A stretch of 64,000 bases of DNA from Anarhynchus alexandrinus (lineage: Eukaryota > Chordata > Aves > Charadriiformes > Charadriidae): positions 3,444,620 through 3,508,619 of the forward strand of contig VUYV01000053.1 of assembly GCA_008711295.1 (NCBI GenBank). The letters are read 5' to 3'. Each line of letters opens with the position of its first letter. The first letter of the stretch is position 1. Both the position numbers and the translations under genes were made by a program. The notes under the pieces were generated by a model. It was not told where the DNA came from and made no database searches. It was given only the letters and a program-made list of their open reading frames with translations. This document shows, one piece after another, positions 12,875 through 24,750 of the stretch.

Positions 12875-15800
12875 TGTCCCTACCGGTATTCTGGTAAAGT
12901 GCTTCTCACTCACTTTCATTTGGGATGTGTATTAGTCTAAATGGATTCTGGTCTGATGTTTCTCATTACTGATTCATAGTTATTCAGGCTGCCTCCAATT
13001 ATGGCTTGAAATTTTCTCCAGGGCATGCAAAACTCATGTAAAGTGCTCACTCTACTAATACACCCTACATCTGACATGCAACTTTTCAAAGCAAGGGCAG
13101 ACAGAGACCAGGCATTATTGCAGGCTTTTCCCGTTTCGTAAATTTTCACTTCTAACAACATTCTTTGTTACCTACTCTAGGATTCTGTAAAGTCTCTGGA
13201 TTAGAGTTCGTCATCATCAGAGCTCTGATCTCATCTGTCCATCACATTAGAGTCAGTCATTCTACATCACCCTACAAAACTCAGCATCCCTTATTTTATT
13301 GTACAATGAGAGACACTATGGAGTGCTGTAGAAGCATAACTGTACTCTGAAATGAACCTCAAAGGGCAATTTGTTTATAAACAAAAAATTCGGATCCTTG
13401 GAACAGAGGGGTGTAAGAGTCCTGTACAAGTAGTAAATTGGTTTCCAGTACAGTCATAATTGGCTGTCACTTTGAACAGCCCTTAGCACAGCTGAACACC
13501 TAGGTAGGAAACATGCTGACAAACAAAGAAACAAAAAACCAACCAAACAAAAAAATTGAGAATGGGCTGTGTTTGAATTTTATTTTTAAGGCAAACTCTC
13601 CTCTGCTTAAAAAATAAATGGTAAAATATAGCCACAGAAACCATGACATATTTTATCCTTTATAGGAAAATAAAAGCCAGTATCACCCATTTTTAGGAAA
13701 AAGAATTAAGATGTTTTTACAATGAATATCTGGTGGTGTTTTCTTTTTTACACCTGAAACTTGCTGAGAATTAAAATCTGCACTGATCCTCATTAATTTG
13801 CACAGTCATCAGAGGCCCAGATGCAGTACAATGTTTGTCCCACTTTGAAACAGAGGACAGCGTGCACACCATCCTTTACTCGAGTGGTGCAAAGTGGGTC
13901 AGCATCATGATGCTGTTTCATCTTCTGTCCAGCTACCTAAACTCTGCCAGAGTGGTAGGCTGGAGAAATGAAGAAGTGGAAGGTAAATGGAAGGAGAAAT
14001 GGAAAGGAGGAAGTCTCTTAAATTGATATGAAAGTGGTGGAAGCTAGTTGCAGCCTTTTCTCTCTGCTTTCAAATCAAAAGTTGCCTGAATCAATTCCTG
14101 CAAACCAAAGGGTCCAATTTGGATTCCTGCTGGCAGTTTAACACATACCATTGATACAACTGCCTGCTTACAAATGTGGTTGATAACTATTTGACGAATC
14201 TGCTTTAAAACAGTCTGGTCAAGGAGCTTATGCAACAGTCATACTGCCAAGAGACTGTGATTCTATTTTTTGCTGTACTGCTTACCTGCTAGTCAGCCAC
14301 ACACAAGTCATTTTAATTCTTTGACTCTGCTTGGTTTCAAAACAAATAAATAAAATCTATTTTCAGATTGCAGCCTTCTTCAGCCAGGGACTACCTCCAA
14401 TGCCACCATCCCCCAAGACTCGTACTACCTTAAGATACTCAAAAAAGCGATCTGAATCTGGGCCTATATACACGTTAAGTCCAGCAGGGTGCATTGACCG
14501 GAGTGCCTCTAGGTACAATGGTAAGGCCACATGTAAATAATAAATACCATTCAGTTCTGCGGTTATACTCCAGCCCTGCATTTTCTCCACGTAGACAATT
14601 ACTTCGGCTACCAAACTGTGAGTACCAGAGTTGTAGTGGAAGGGCACCCTCACAAAGAACCACAAGGACCAAATATCATCTGTGAAACTGTGCAACAAGC
14701 AAATATTGTAATAACATAACTCTGACAGGGGTTTAGTTTCTGATAAAATTATAATCTGGTTAAAAGCAATGACATTCTTTTTTCAAGACGCTATATACCA
14801 GTAAGTATGTAAATAGCTTGCAAAAGGATCATCTCGGGGCTTCTTGGTTTCTCTTAGTTCCTGGATTTTCTGGGACTCATTAAAACCGTTTCTCTTTGTA
14901 AATGGTTTCCACTGTGCACCCCTACACGATTCTCGAGTGTAAACTGCTAATCACTCACTCTCATTGCCAGTGGTTGAAAATTCCTTGGTGGCTTTTTCAT
15001 AGTAGCACTGGAGTAGGAGGGAGGAGGTCTATTGGATTGAAGACGGAACAAAAGGAAGGGGAATTTCTCCATCTACTATGCCATGGAAAGGACAGGGAAG
15101 TTTACTTCGGCTTTTCCGTAGAGGAGTGGAAGCTGTTGGTTGCTCTTTTGCCCCTCTCTTCCAGCTGGCAAAGATGCAATGTTGTAATGAAACTTGGATG
15201 CTCCAGAACCTGCAAGTAATGAGTGTGGGACAGTGAAAGAATAGTTGCCTAGTTTGAATGAATGCATTTGTCTTTAAGATTCACACAAGTCAATTGTTTC
15301 TGAGAAGAGCTCACTACATCCTGACCATGCCTCAAATGTCAGCAAACTTGCCTATTAGAACATCACTTGCACACGCCACAGTTCCTTTTAAATCATCCTC
15401 CTATGAAAGACCATACTTTAAAAAAGAAAAAACATCCCAAGCCCCTTAAGATTCCAGAGCAATTACCTTAAAAGCATTTATGCTAAAGAAAGTGCTATTG
15501 ATTGTTGCTCATCAGCTTTCAGCACATGTACAGTACAACAAAAGGAGAATTAAATTTAGCTGCCTAATTACAAGGGATGCACTGAATTACCAGAAAACAA
15601 TGCAGCAGCTCATTTTGAGAGCAGATATTGCAGATATATGGCATTTGGCAGCTTAAGTGAAAACTGTATGTCTATCAATAAGGGTCTCCAAGTTTTTCAG
15701 ACAGTTGCAACATGCTTTTGATGTGTCATACAATGTATATATATAAATATATATATATATGCTACTGCTAAAAGCAAAAAACTAGGACACATAACTCCCT

Positions 15801-18319
15801 AATATAAGCATAACTACATATGCCACATTACTTAAAACTGAATCATATTTATTTCGAGTCTGGAATACTAAGAGTAAAGATTTTTTAATAAAAAGGTAAA
15901 TCCTTTCTGAATTGAAAAAAAAATAATCTGTCCAAACTGAAAAATGAATGGATAGTCATTAAAATTCTAAACAATTACTTTTTCTGTGCTTTTATCATTG
16001 CTATTTGGAAGGAAATGAAAAAATGTATTTGTTATTTCAAATGTGATGTACTCGGAAGCCATCTCCAAGTCTCTTAATCCAGTTGGATTAAAATTTGCTA
16101 CCCCTAACACATTTACACACAGGTTTCAACAGGCTAAAGAAAAAATAGCCATAGAAAGAATTAAGTATAATTTAAGGAAAAAAAAACCACTAAAAAATTC
16201 CAGTATTAATCACAGAAGCACACAACCTTCATCTACCAAATCATCCTGAAAAGCAGACAAGAAGACTTGGAACATGCTGAGAATGAAGCCAATGCATCTG
16301 GCATACAAAGCTTGCCATTGAGTAGGCAGAGAAACATACATAAGGATGTGACTAAAATAATCCCTCCAGTAAAAACCACTTAGAGATGGAAAATTTACAG
16401 GACTTGGGAATAGAGAGGACAGAAATAGTAGCCAGCAAGAGCTTCATACAGTGGCCTTGTTCATACCATAAGCAGCCCATCCTGTGCCCCAGAAGCCTCT
16501 TATTTTAAAATCTTTTTAGCAAAATTTGATGACCACACCTACATTGCTGAGATAATTATAAGACACTTACCAATGCCGACTAAAACTGCAGAAAGAAAGC
16601 ACTGATACAAATATAGCCAGAGGATATCAAAGATGGTGAGAAGGTGAGAGAGGCACACTGAGATGAAAAACATTCCTCAGGATATTTTTTGCTTCGTTTT
16701 CAAATACAAAAATCCACAAATTAGAGCATTAATTGTGAATCAACTAACACGCAGCCAAATTAATTTACGTTCCATCCTTCCACCCTAGTTTGGGATGGAA
16801 AGTCAGGCAGATGCCAGTACATTTTCTACTTGGAATATTAATGACTTTAGCTTCCACTGGATGTTTTGTTCAGGATGGCCACCAGGGATTTAAGACGGGA
16901 AAGAAGTATTGTTGAGGGCTTCTCATTGCATTTGTTTTGATCAGATACTGAACTACCACCGCTGACTTTGCTGGAGTTATTCTATTTTGTGCTGGTGTAA
17001 ATGAAAGATAACTCAGTTTCATATACTTTAGGAGCTATCAGTTTTCACATCTACTGTAATCAAACCAGTTTCTTTTGTAGTAGCTAGCTCCTTCCTATCT
17101 GTAGCACTTTTGCAGTTGACTAGTTTGACGTCTGCTAGTGACAACTTTGAAAATGATCCACGAAAGCAGCAGGTGGGCACTTGGCAGATTTATACTCACT
17201 GCTGTTGCAAGCATCAGCCAGAAACAAAAATCAAAGTAAGGAGCAAGAAACAGAGTTATCACACTTTAAAAAATGTGTATAACTAGTTCCACAGAAATAA
17301 ATATGTTTTCCTCTATTAGCAATACTGGTCAAATGGAACAAAACCAGAGCTAAGCTATTAGAATTATTATTATATATTGCTCAATTTTTATTACAGTATG
17401 GCTCAATCTGATGCACAATTCCATGTCAGTTGGTTGCTATGAATATTATGGCACAACATAATGATATTGTACACCACTATCTGGAACTGCTCAAGTTGTA
17501 AATATAAGATCAGGACTTGAAGAGACAGTGATAAAAGGCTCAAAAGTATTAGCCTAAAAAAGAACATATTTTAGACTATGTAGCCATCTTCTAAAGCATG
17601 CGGTGTTGCCAGTTGTACTCTGCACACACGCATTTGGAAGTAGCTTACTACCAATGATACATGGGAACATTTATTATTATAAGACCAGTTTAAATGCATT
17701 GTTTACAGAGACACTTTTACAAATCTCCTACAAACACTCCAGCAGTAACTTGCATCTTGCAACTGAAGATCAATGAGCTGTCACAGTGGCCAAGCTTCTC
17801 CCTTATATCAGGATATATTGAATGGCATTCTAATGCTTCCACAGCTGATTTTTCCATGGTAGTAAACAAGCTTTACTACATTCAGATAGCATAGGGCTGA
17901 TAAAAAGATAGCCAAAGAGAGATCAAAGATTACACAAAAGTAATCACATTCTGGTACAGCTATTTATATATATTTGCATTTCTAATCCATTGAATATTCT
18001 ACATCTATTTACAGTGATCCTATATTATTACTGTAAGAGCCCATAACACATTATACAGCTTGATTCTATAGTAAATTAAGAAGATGACCCCCAATTTTGC
18101 TACAGACATACAACCTGAGAGTTTATTTCCCCTTTCACATCAAAAATTTTTTTGAGACATATTTTTTTAAGTTTTCCCCCAGAATCACAGGAAATAATAA
18201 TTGTGAGGCATTAAGTTGTGAAAATTGTCAAGTTGTCAAATTTCTTTCATTTTGCAGGCATTTAAGTCCATAATTTGTTCTTTATTATTAATATTTTTCA
18301 GGTAGATTCATCAGGGGCA
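12875..18319. other. Unique noncoding DNA with an open-frame-rich patch at 14.0-15.3 kb
   Basis: Mostly AT-rich. Between 14044 and 15267 stops are sparse and frames of 60-111 codons overlap on both strands: 14363-14698 minus is the longest at 111 codons, 14902-15219 plus has 105, 14044-14235 minus has 63. They lie in different frames and none is recognised. A very old retroelement or pseudogene is possible but not shown. A (TA)n lies at 15735. Confidence 0.5.
15735..15760. repeat. (TA)n microsatellite
   Basis: Alternating TA interrupted once by AA, about 26 bp. Confidence 0.9.
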
Positions 18320-18640
18320 AGAAGAATGGACATCTACAGACCAGGTTCTGTGAGGAAAACCTGAAAGAATTAGCATCATTTAGCCTATGGAAAACAGGTT
18401 TAGAGAACATATGATAACCATCTTCACATATATAAAAAACTGCTGCAAAAATAAATTGTTTTCCAGCTATACAGTGGATATGACAAAAAGCAATGAGCTA
18501 AAATTTCTACATGAAAGACTGATATTGGACACTGGGAAAAAATTTTCAGTGGTAAGGCTAAAGAAGCACTGCTCCCTACTTCCTGCAGAAACTCTGGGGT
18601 ATTTAGTTTCTCTTAGAAAAGATGATAAGCTTCTGTATGG
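18320..18640 (+). mobile_element. Ancient CR1 LINE relic (ORF2 C-terminus)
   Basis: The segment aligns by eye to the region before the CR1 stop codon. In the open frame 18387-18665 the translation shows REHMITIFTYIKNCCKN, LFSSYTVDMTKSNELKF and DTGKKFSVVRLKKH. These correspond to the family pattern RGDMITVFKYIKGCCKE, LFS-STVDRTRSNGLKL and DIRKNFLTVRIVKHWNRLP. Key positions (Asp-Met-Ile-Thr, Tyr-Ile-Lys, Arg-Ser-Asn-Gly) are still readable, but identity is low. The ATTCTATG tail is gone or unrecognisable. The 92-codon open frame is a residue of the retrotransposon, not a gene. Edges are approximate. It belongs to an old CR1 layer. Confidence 0.8.
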
Positions 18641-18669
18641 AATGACACCAATCCAGTTGGATTAAGTCA

Positions 18670-19383
18670 ATGTTTCTGAGCTTTTCTAAATCAATGTGTC
18701 TGTAAGGTAATTCACAAACTATTTTTGACAAAATGGACACAGTGTCTTTCATCAAAATGAAGTTCAGATTCCAGATGTTTGTTACACATTCATTTATTAT
18801 TCATCCTTGCTTCCCTATTCACTTTTTTTTAATGTGTAATGAATGTGTAAGATTGTACTTAAAAAAAATTGAATAGTTATACTGAAATCTTATGGACAAC
18901 CAGTGGTAGAGAACAGAGTAAATGACCTTTTGATTTCTTCAAAATTTTTCAATTGGCTCTAATTATAACCTGTTTGCAGATTCATAAGCAAGAAAATCCC
19001 ATATTCATCAGTGAACTTATTCCCTGTGAATAATTCATTTAGCACAAGCATAAAACTATACTTCCTAAATTGAAAGAAAACATGTTGTAGAATATGTAGG
19101 TGATGAAAGGTTATCAAATAAATACATATATTTCTTGACAAGATAGATTCTAAAGCAGAATGCTTGGAGTTATTCAAGTTTCTACTGGGCCTTTGTGGAT
19201 AACAGCATCACTTAAGGACAAAGAATTAATGTCTCTTAAAAAACCCCAAGAACTGCAACTAATAGCTTTCTCCTCAGTTATCATCAATCCCTATTAATCT
19301 ATGATCTGTCCAAATTACATTAGAGGAGATACTGTAGCATCAGATGGCAAATGCTAACAGGGGTACAAGTTACTCCTGTGGAG
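18670..19383. other. Spacer between two CR1 copies
   Basis: AT-rich with A/T runs at 18825 and 18861. I recognise nothing else in it. Confidence 0.6.
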
Positions 19384-19600
19384 ATTACAATTGGACACAA
19401 GAGAAAAAATTTTCACAATGAGAACAATCAGCCATTGGAATAATCTCCCCAGGGAAGTGGTGGATTCCCCAGCATTGGACACTTTTAAGATTCGGCTGGA
19501 CAGGGTGCTGGGCCATCTTGTCTAGACCGTGCTTTTGCCATGAAAGGTTGGACCAGATGATCCTTGAGGTCCCTTCCAACCTGGTATTCTATGATTCTAT
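19384..19600 (+). mobile_element. CR1 LINE 3' end, short 5'-truncated copy
   Basis: About 215 bases match the terminal part of a CR1. The end of ORF2 reads like FTMRTISHWNNLPREVVDSP when translated from about 19411, followed by a short UTR and the diagnostic GACCAGATGATCCTTGAGGT, CCCTTCCAACCTGG and a terminal ATTCTATGATTCTATGA at 19584-19600. The 3' octamer repeat is intact and divergence is moderate, so this copy is younger than the one at 18.3 kb. Reverse-strand open frames here are shadows of the repeat. Confidence 0.93.
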
Positions 19601-21860
19601 GAACCCTGGATCTAAGGCCTGTCTCATGATCTAGGTCTCTGACCTTCACAGGACTCTGGCTACCACTATGAAGCTTTGGTTGTGAGTAATGAGACACAGT
19701 AAACAATTACTGGCAGAGACACTTGTTCTCTGATAGGTTTCAGCTTTGAAACAAACTTGATGATAATGTTTAAGGTTTCCTGATCTCCACATGGAAAAAA
19801 ATAGTTTAACAGTGTAATTCAGTTTTACTCATCAATCACACATCCTATTTTAATGGGGTTTCTCTAACCACCCTCATTGTAGGAAGCACCAATGATGTGA
19901 CGAATATCTAAAAATGAATAACCTTCCTATGCAGTAGAAACCTTTGACAAACTACATCTCTAGTGTCTTTCTTTTAGGCTTAGAAGTCATTCACCTTCCA
20001 GTTATCTTAGGTGTAAGTGAAAACAATGAAAGGACTCTGGTCTAAAGTTATCCAACACACAAGATCATACTTGGTTTTTTTAACCTCCAATAATAATTAA
20101 AGCATTTTGATGGCTACACTTCAGTGCTAATTTATAATTAACTTCAGGTGCTTCTTTGATCTTGCTGATGTATTTTTTTTTCCCCATTTTCTTATCAAGA
20201 GTCTCCATGCAGTCTGTAATTATGCTTCTTAGTATGACAGCAACTTTGAATAAGTAGATGCATTAATATATGCTCTGGGAAAATAAAGCCAAAGCAAGCT
20301 CTTATCACTAAGCTGGAGTATCATCTGAAGCACTGCTGATTAAAAACATAATATTATATAAGCTCATACTAGGTTTGCCATAAAAATAAACCAATGATTC
20401 CCAATTTTAAGGTAATGGATGACAGAAGAAGCAAAGCTAGCACCCTACCAACAATACACACATTAAGGCATTCAGAGCATTAATATCACAACACTACAAA
20501 ATGCAAGTGTCATGCTTTTTACCCACCTAGGCTTTTCCTCTAAAATGGAAGATATTTCAAACTTTTTCTGAATAATGAAATATTGAACGAAAAGATTTTT
20601 AGAAAGTGTTAAAAGCTGCTATAACAATACAGTGACACAGCCTTACCTACATGAAGCAACAAATAAATACATAATGCAAGGGAGCATAGCTCCCTCATTT
20701 CCTCAGCTAAAGGAATGATCTGTAATTCTCAGACGATAAACCCTAATCTTGTATTTTCAACATATAAATAAGACATGCACAAGGGACAACATAATTGAGA
20801 TTCTCATATTTAGCACTTTCTATCTGAGAAACATTAAATGAAAATTGCAACAGAAGTGCTAGGGGCACCTCTTTTGTAAACACATCAGTCTACAGGTACA
20901 AACGGGGACTAGTATGACTTCTCCACTCACGAAACTGATGTTTCAGATATACTACTCCAAAATCCCAAAATGGCCACAATTATGCTGATATAAAATACGC
21001 TTTATAACATACATTTCTTTCCCCAGGCAGAGAAAGTCTGACTGCTATAGAGCACTTTTACGATAACCACACTAACCTGCAGCATGGATGAGTATGCATG
21101 CACAAATGTATCTGGTTGGTTGGAGAGGACAAAAATGGGGAGTTTAGTATTACTGTAACTATAGTACAGTACAATCTTCCACTGCATCAAAGTTTTAAGA
21201 AAACTAAATTTCCAGATGTATTTTGTGATGTCATTTCACAAACTTAAGTTTTTAAACTCATTGCTAAACATGTTAGCAGCACAGGTACATACTAATCTTG
21301 ACATACTGCATGATTACTTTTTCAACTAACATGACCTTCCCACTCTAGGACCGCTTTCATTCAAGCCAACAATTATGACAGCACTTGAAACATCCATGAA
21401 TCAACCTTCTGGGCTCTGACAAAAGGATAACCACAAGGTGCTCATGTCACTTAAATGTTTGTACTGAACAATATCAGTACCTACTCTGCCCTACCTCTCC
21501 TACCAGGTTCTGAGACGTGCTGCAGAGACAGGACTGCAGAGCATCAGCTGTGGAGTTCTCTTCTGAAAGGAAGGGAAGAAACAGATGTCTGATGCAATAG
21601 CACTAGCTCCCTTCAGCTTCTGCCTCCCTCACACTAGAAATGAAAGGCAACCAAACTAAAATCAAATGAGTCAGAGCAAAATAGTTCAATTTTCACTGCT
21701 TAATTATCATCTGGAGTACTCCATTAATTGTGCCTTCCAAAAATAGTCACAGAATCATGGACAGGAAGTACTACTATATTAAAATGAAACTCCAATATGC
21801 CTATTTTGCAGAAGAGTAATGCTTTTTGTGGAAATAAAAGCTTTCCATAAGAGTAAAAGA
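19601..21860. other. Unique AT-rich noncoding DNA
   Basis: No gene or repeat family recognised. CAGAATCATGGACAGG at about 21752 slightly recalls a CR1 tail but has no supporting flank. Confidence 0.6.
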
Positions 21861-22218
21861 CTGAGTGTCCTGGTTTGAGGTAAAACACAAGCAATTTTCT
21901 GTTCAGTAATTTTACTTTGCAGCTAAGCCTCTTCTAACTAACTGAACTCTGAAATTAACAGCATATTGTCAGATACTGTCCGCTTCCAGAGTGATAAGAC
22001 CTGATTGCTTCTAATTTATGCCAAGGCATGGTATGAAGAGAGGCTCTTGCTTATACTTACTGCTCTAACACCCAAGGGCAGCCAACTCTGTTATTTGGCC
22101 TGTTGGAGGGTTGGAAGCGGAAAAGCGTAGAGCGGTCACACCTGTGGGGAGGAACGGACAGGACAGGTGACCCAACACTGACCCACAGGGTATTCCATCC
22201 TATCTGCCTCATGCTCAG

Positions 22219-22225
22219 TATAAAA
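22219..22225 (+). promoter_or_regulatory. TATA box of the solo LTR
   Basis: TATAAAA lies about 355 bases into the LTR, just after CTCATGCTCAG, at the place where this LTR type has its U3/R promoter. It would have driven the provirus. Whether it still starts transcripts cannot be told from sequence. Confidence 0.6.
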
Positions 22226-22261
22226 GCCGAGGGATCAAAAGGTCAGCTCTCTTTCTTCAAT

Positions 22262-22299
22262 GGCCGGCATCCAAGGAAAGGANGGCCGGCATCCAAGGA
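22262..22299 (+). repeat. 16-bp duplication around an N inside the solo LTR
   Basis: GGCCGGCATCCAAGGA occurs at 22262-22277 and again at 22284-22299, with AAGGA and an N (22283) between. Related LTRs, as I remember them, have this word once, so an unresolved assembly overlap is likely. Confidence 0.85.
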
Positions 22300-23570
22300 G
22301 GACTCTGTTTGTCTGCCTTTGATCCCAATCCATGTGTTTCTGAATCCAGATCTGGAATCCAGCTACTGTCTGTCACTGAGTCCAGTCTGGAACTTTCCCC
22401 GTGCCTGATGGTGATGTGATCGTCATCCTGGGAGCTCGATATGGTTTTGTATATATTGTATGTATTTCATTATTTTCTTTTTATTATTTTATTAATATTT
22501 TTGTTAAAGTAGTTTAGTTCCTTTTAAACTCCTAAGTCTCTTTCTCTCTCTTCCTCCTCTCCCTTCATGGGGAGGTGGGGGAGAGCACCTGTTGTTCATT
22601 TCAGTGGCCAGTCTGGCCCAAACCATGACACGGAGAAAAAAAGAAAAATCCAGAATGCGTGAAATTCACAAGCTGAAGATAAGATTGATGGGTGACTAAA
22701 CATGAAGCCACATCTTTCATTATATTAATTTTTCCTTCTGCACAGCTGAGATAAAACCAGACAAAGCAGAACAGAAATTTTCTAACATTACAGATACAGC
22801 AGTCTTACCATCATACATCATCAGATGAAAGGCATGTTGTGCTTATTTTACTGCAGATCCATTCATTATTCTACCTGGCAGCAACCTGGATTTTTAAAAA
22901 TAAATATCCCTAGTACAGTCGTATAGTTATGCCACACAGCACAAACTGGAGATCTGCCAAGTGCAAATCGAGTGGTTTGAGGAACTTTTTTCCTGTGCAG
23001 ACAGAAACAGCTGTCCATCATCATAAAATCTATGTGGGCTATTATATTCTTCTGCTTAAGAGCCAGAATTTTGTTGTGTGTTTTTCAGATAAAAGGTTGT
23101 GTTGCCCATAATGGAGCTCCCACTTCTGCAGAGCAGTACTTAAGTACCGCTATAAGAACACTTGAAAGGACCTTACCAAGGATATTTTGGGAGTGAGAAT
23201 TATTTTGGTTTTCTATTTAAAAAAAAATGCATTTGCCCCTTTCTAAAGTGCTCTCAGAACTCTGGGGTTTTTTCCATTAAAAATTATCGCAATCCTTCTT
23301 GTATTATCAAGGCTTGCATTTTTACAGTACCATAAGCCGCTTTTATTAAATATTAAGAAAACACACATGGTTACCTATTTATAATGTCTTCTTGTTATTG
23401 GCTCTTGTCTTAGACATTGTAATTTTTTTATGATTGTATGATAAAGATTCATTTATGTTTATGATGTTTATTTTCTTACGGTTATGACATATTTTTTAAA
23501 AATACAAGTGATACCTTAATGATACATGTTCATCCAGAAAGAGCTACATCCAGATTGTCTGGAACTTCTC

Positions 23571-23643
23571 TCAGAAATGTATGCGCTATGTACATGAAAT
23601 GTATCTTTACATTATCTTTGTATCTATCAGAAATGTATCTTTA
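23571..23643 (+). repeat. Short degenerate repeat of a CAGAAATGTATCTTTA-type unit
   Basis: The word GAAATGTAT recurs at 23574, 23596 and 23630. The last two copies extend to GAAATGTATCTTTA. It is an imperfect local repeat of unknown origin. Confidence 0.6.
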
Positions 23644-24374
23644 TATACGCAGAATTTTTTACAAGACCTTCATACAATTATGTAAAATATCTATGTGAGA
23701 ATGTATGAGAAACGATGAGTATCATCAATATAATACACAAATTAATTTATTACATATTGAGCACAAAATTAAAGCCAAGTAGGCTTACTTTTAATCCCTT
23801 TTGGGACTTTTGCTTCTGTGGAAGAGTAGCCTTGGGAAAATTACACTTGACGCTATTATTCTTCAGTTCAGCTCTTTCATATTTTTCATAGCAAATTTTG
23901 TCTATATCTGTTGCACTACAGCAGATTGGTTTACATTCTGTGTTAGAAATTCACTGGGATCTTATGATACTTAAGCATCATGTAGATAGAATGTTTGAGG
24001 GGTTTTTACGATTCAAATTTGTACAAAAATATCTACCTAGATGGACAGCATCCCAAAAAAACCCCACCATTAACTACACCAGAGTAGAGTTCTGAGCAGA
24101 ACAATGTAGGCAGCTCAACCACACTGCTACAGAATGATCATTAATGGTAACTGAACTAGCTATTTTAAAACCATCTTACATGTCTCTAGACTTCTGCACA
24201 GCCAGTGTACATGAGCTTTGCCTGGGATTCTTGTCTGTGTCTCTAGTATGGTTCACTGTTGTCATAATGCCAGATAAATGCTAGTATTTTTGATCCACCC
24301 ATGCTCAAAAATCTGTATCCTGTGTTTTTTACCACATCTTATTTCAAAACATTCCTACTGCAGCTGCAAAGGGC

Positions 24375-24402
24375 AGAAGAAAATGGGAAGAAGAAAATGG
24401 GA
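24375..24402 (+). repeat. Exact 14-bp tandem duplication, purine-rich
   Basis: AGAAGAAAATGGGA is present twice in direct succession (24375-24388 and 24389-24402). Confidence 0.95.
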
Positions 24403-24477
24403 TTTCATCACTTCTGAACTTGTTACTGATGACTATTTCCTATTCACATAGTTTTGCCCTATTCCAATACCTATGAG

Positions 24478-24724
24478 GAGGTGCTCGAGAAGATGGAAGC
24501 AAGTTTTACTGAGGTGCATGTCAGGAAGCTGAGAGATAACGGTCATAACTTGACACATGAAAAAATATTCAGCTAGAGGATAATCAAACACTGGAACACA
24601 CTGACCAAAGAGCTTGGGGAATATCTGTCCTTCGAGGTTTTCAGATCCAGACTGGATAAAGCCCTGAACAACCTGGTCTGAATTAATTCGTTACCCTGCC
24701 TTGAGGAGGAGATGTTTTGGCTCT
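24478..24724 (+). mobile_element. Old CR1 LINE 3' fragment
   Basis: The sequence keeps the order of blocks in a CR1 3' end. First comes a stretch corresponding to gaggtgca...ggaagctgagag, then CATAACTTGACACATGA, a block near CACTGGAACACACTGACCAA (family: tggaacaggttgccc), then TCCTTCGAGGTTTTCAGATC, GGATAAAGCCCTGAACAACC and TGGTCTGAATTAATTCGTTA, and finally CCTTGAGGAGGAGATGTTTT. The last tens of bases and the octamer tail are missing. It then runs into an A/C-rich simple repeat at 24725-24750. Divergence is fairly high, so this is an old insertion. Boundaries are approximate. Confidence 0.85.
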
Positions 24725-24750
24725 TAAAAAAACAAACAAACAAAGCAAAC

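Larger units (their letters stand above)
21866..22630 (+). mobile_element. Solo LTR of an avian endogenous retrovirus
   Basis: A 765-bp unit begins TGTCCTGGTTTG (21866) and ends CAAACCATGACA (22630). The two ends are imperfect inverted repeats with the retroviral TG...CA limits. The flanks are CTGAG (21861-21865) and CGGAG (22631-22635), a 5-bp target-site duplication with one mismatch. Inside, CTCAGTATAAAAGCC gives a TATA box at 22219-22225. After it come an R/U5-like GC-richer part, an AT-rich stretch at 22440-22515 and a pyrimidine tract at 22535-22565. No gag, pol or env sequence and no second LTR is adjacent, so this is a solo LTR left by recombination between two LTRs. A 5-bp duplication fits the ERVL or ERV1 types better than 6-bp ERVK; the exact family cannot be fixed by eye. 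It contains an N at 22283 within a short duplication. The 101-codon open frame at 22103-22408 is an LTR shadow. Confidence 0.9.
22636..24477. other. Unique AT-rich noncoding DNA
   Basis: Apart from the short repeats at 23571 and 24375, nothing is recognisable. Frames of 60-65 codons are at chance level. Confidence 0.6.

Noticed and set aside
13641..13655. AAACCATGACA resembling an LTR 3' terminus
   Set aside because: No LTR sequence precedes it; a chance match.
22103..22408. 101-codon plus-strand open frame
   Set aside because: Lies wholly in the solo LTR and contains the N-flanking duplication.
23571..23643. CRISPR-like spaced repeats
   Set aside because: Only three short degenerate copies with uneven spacing in a vertebrate genome.
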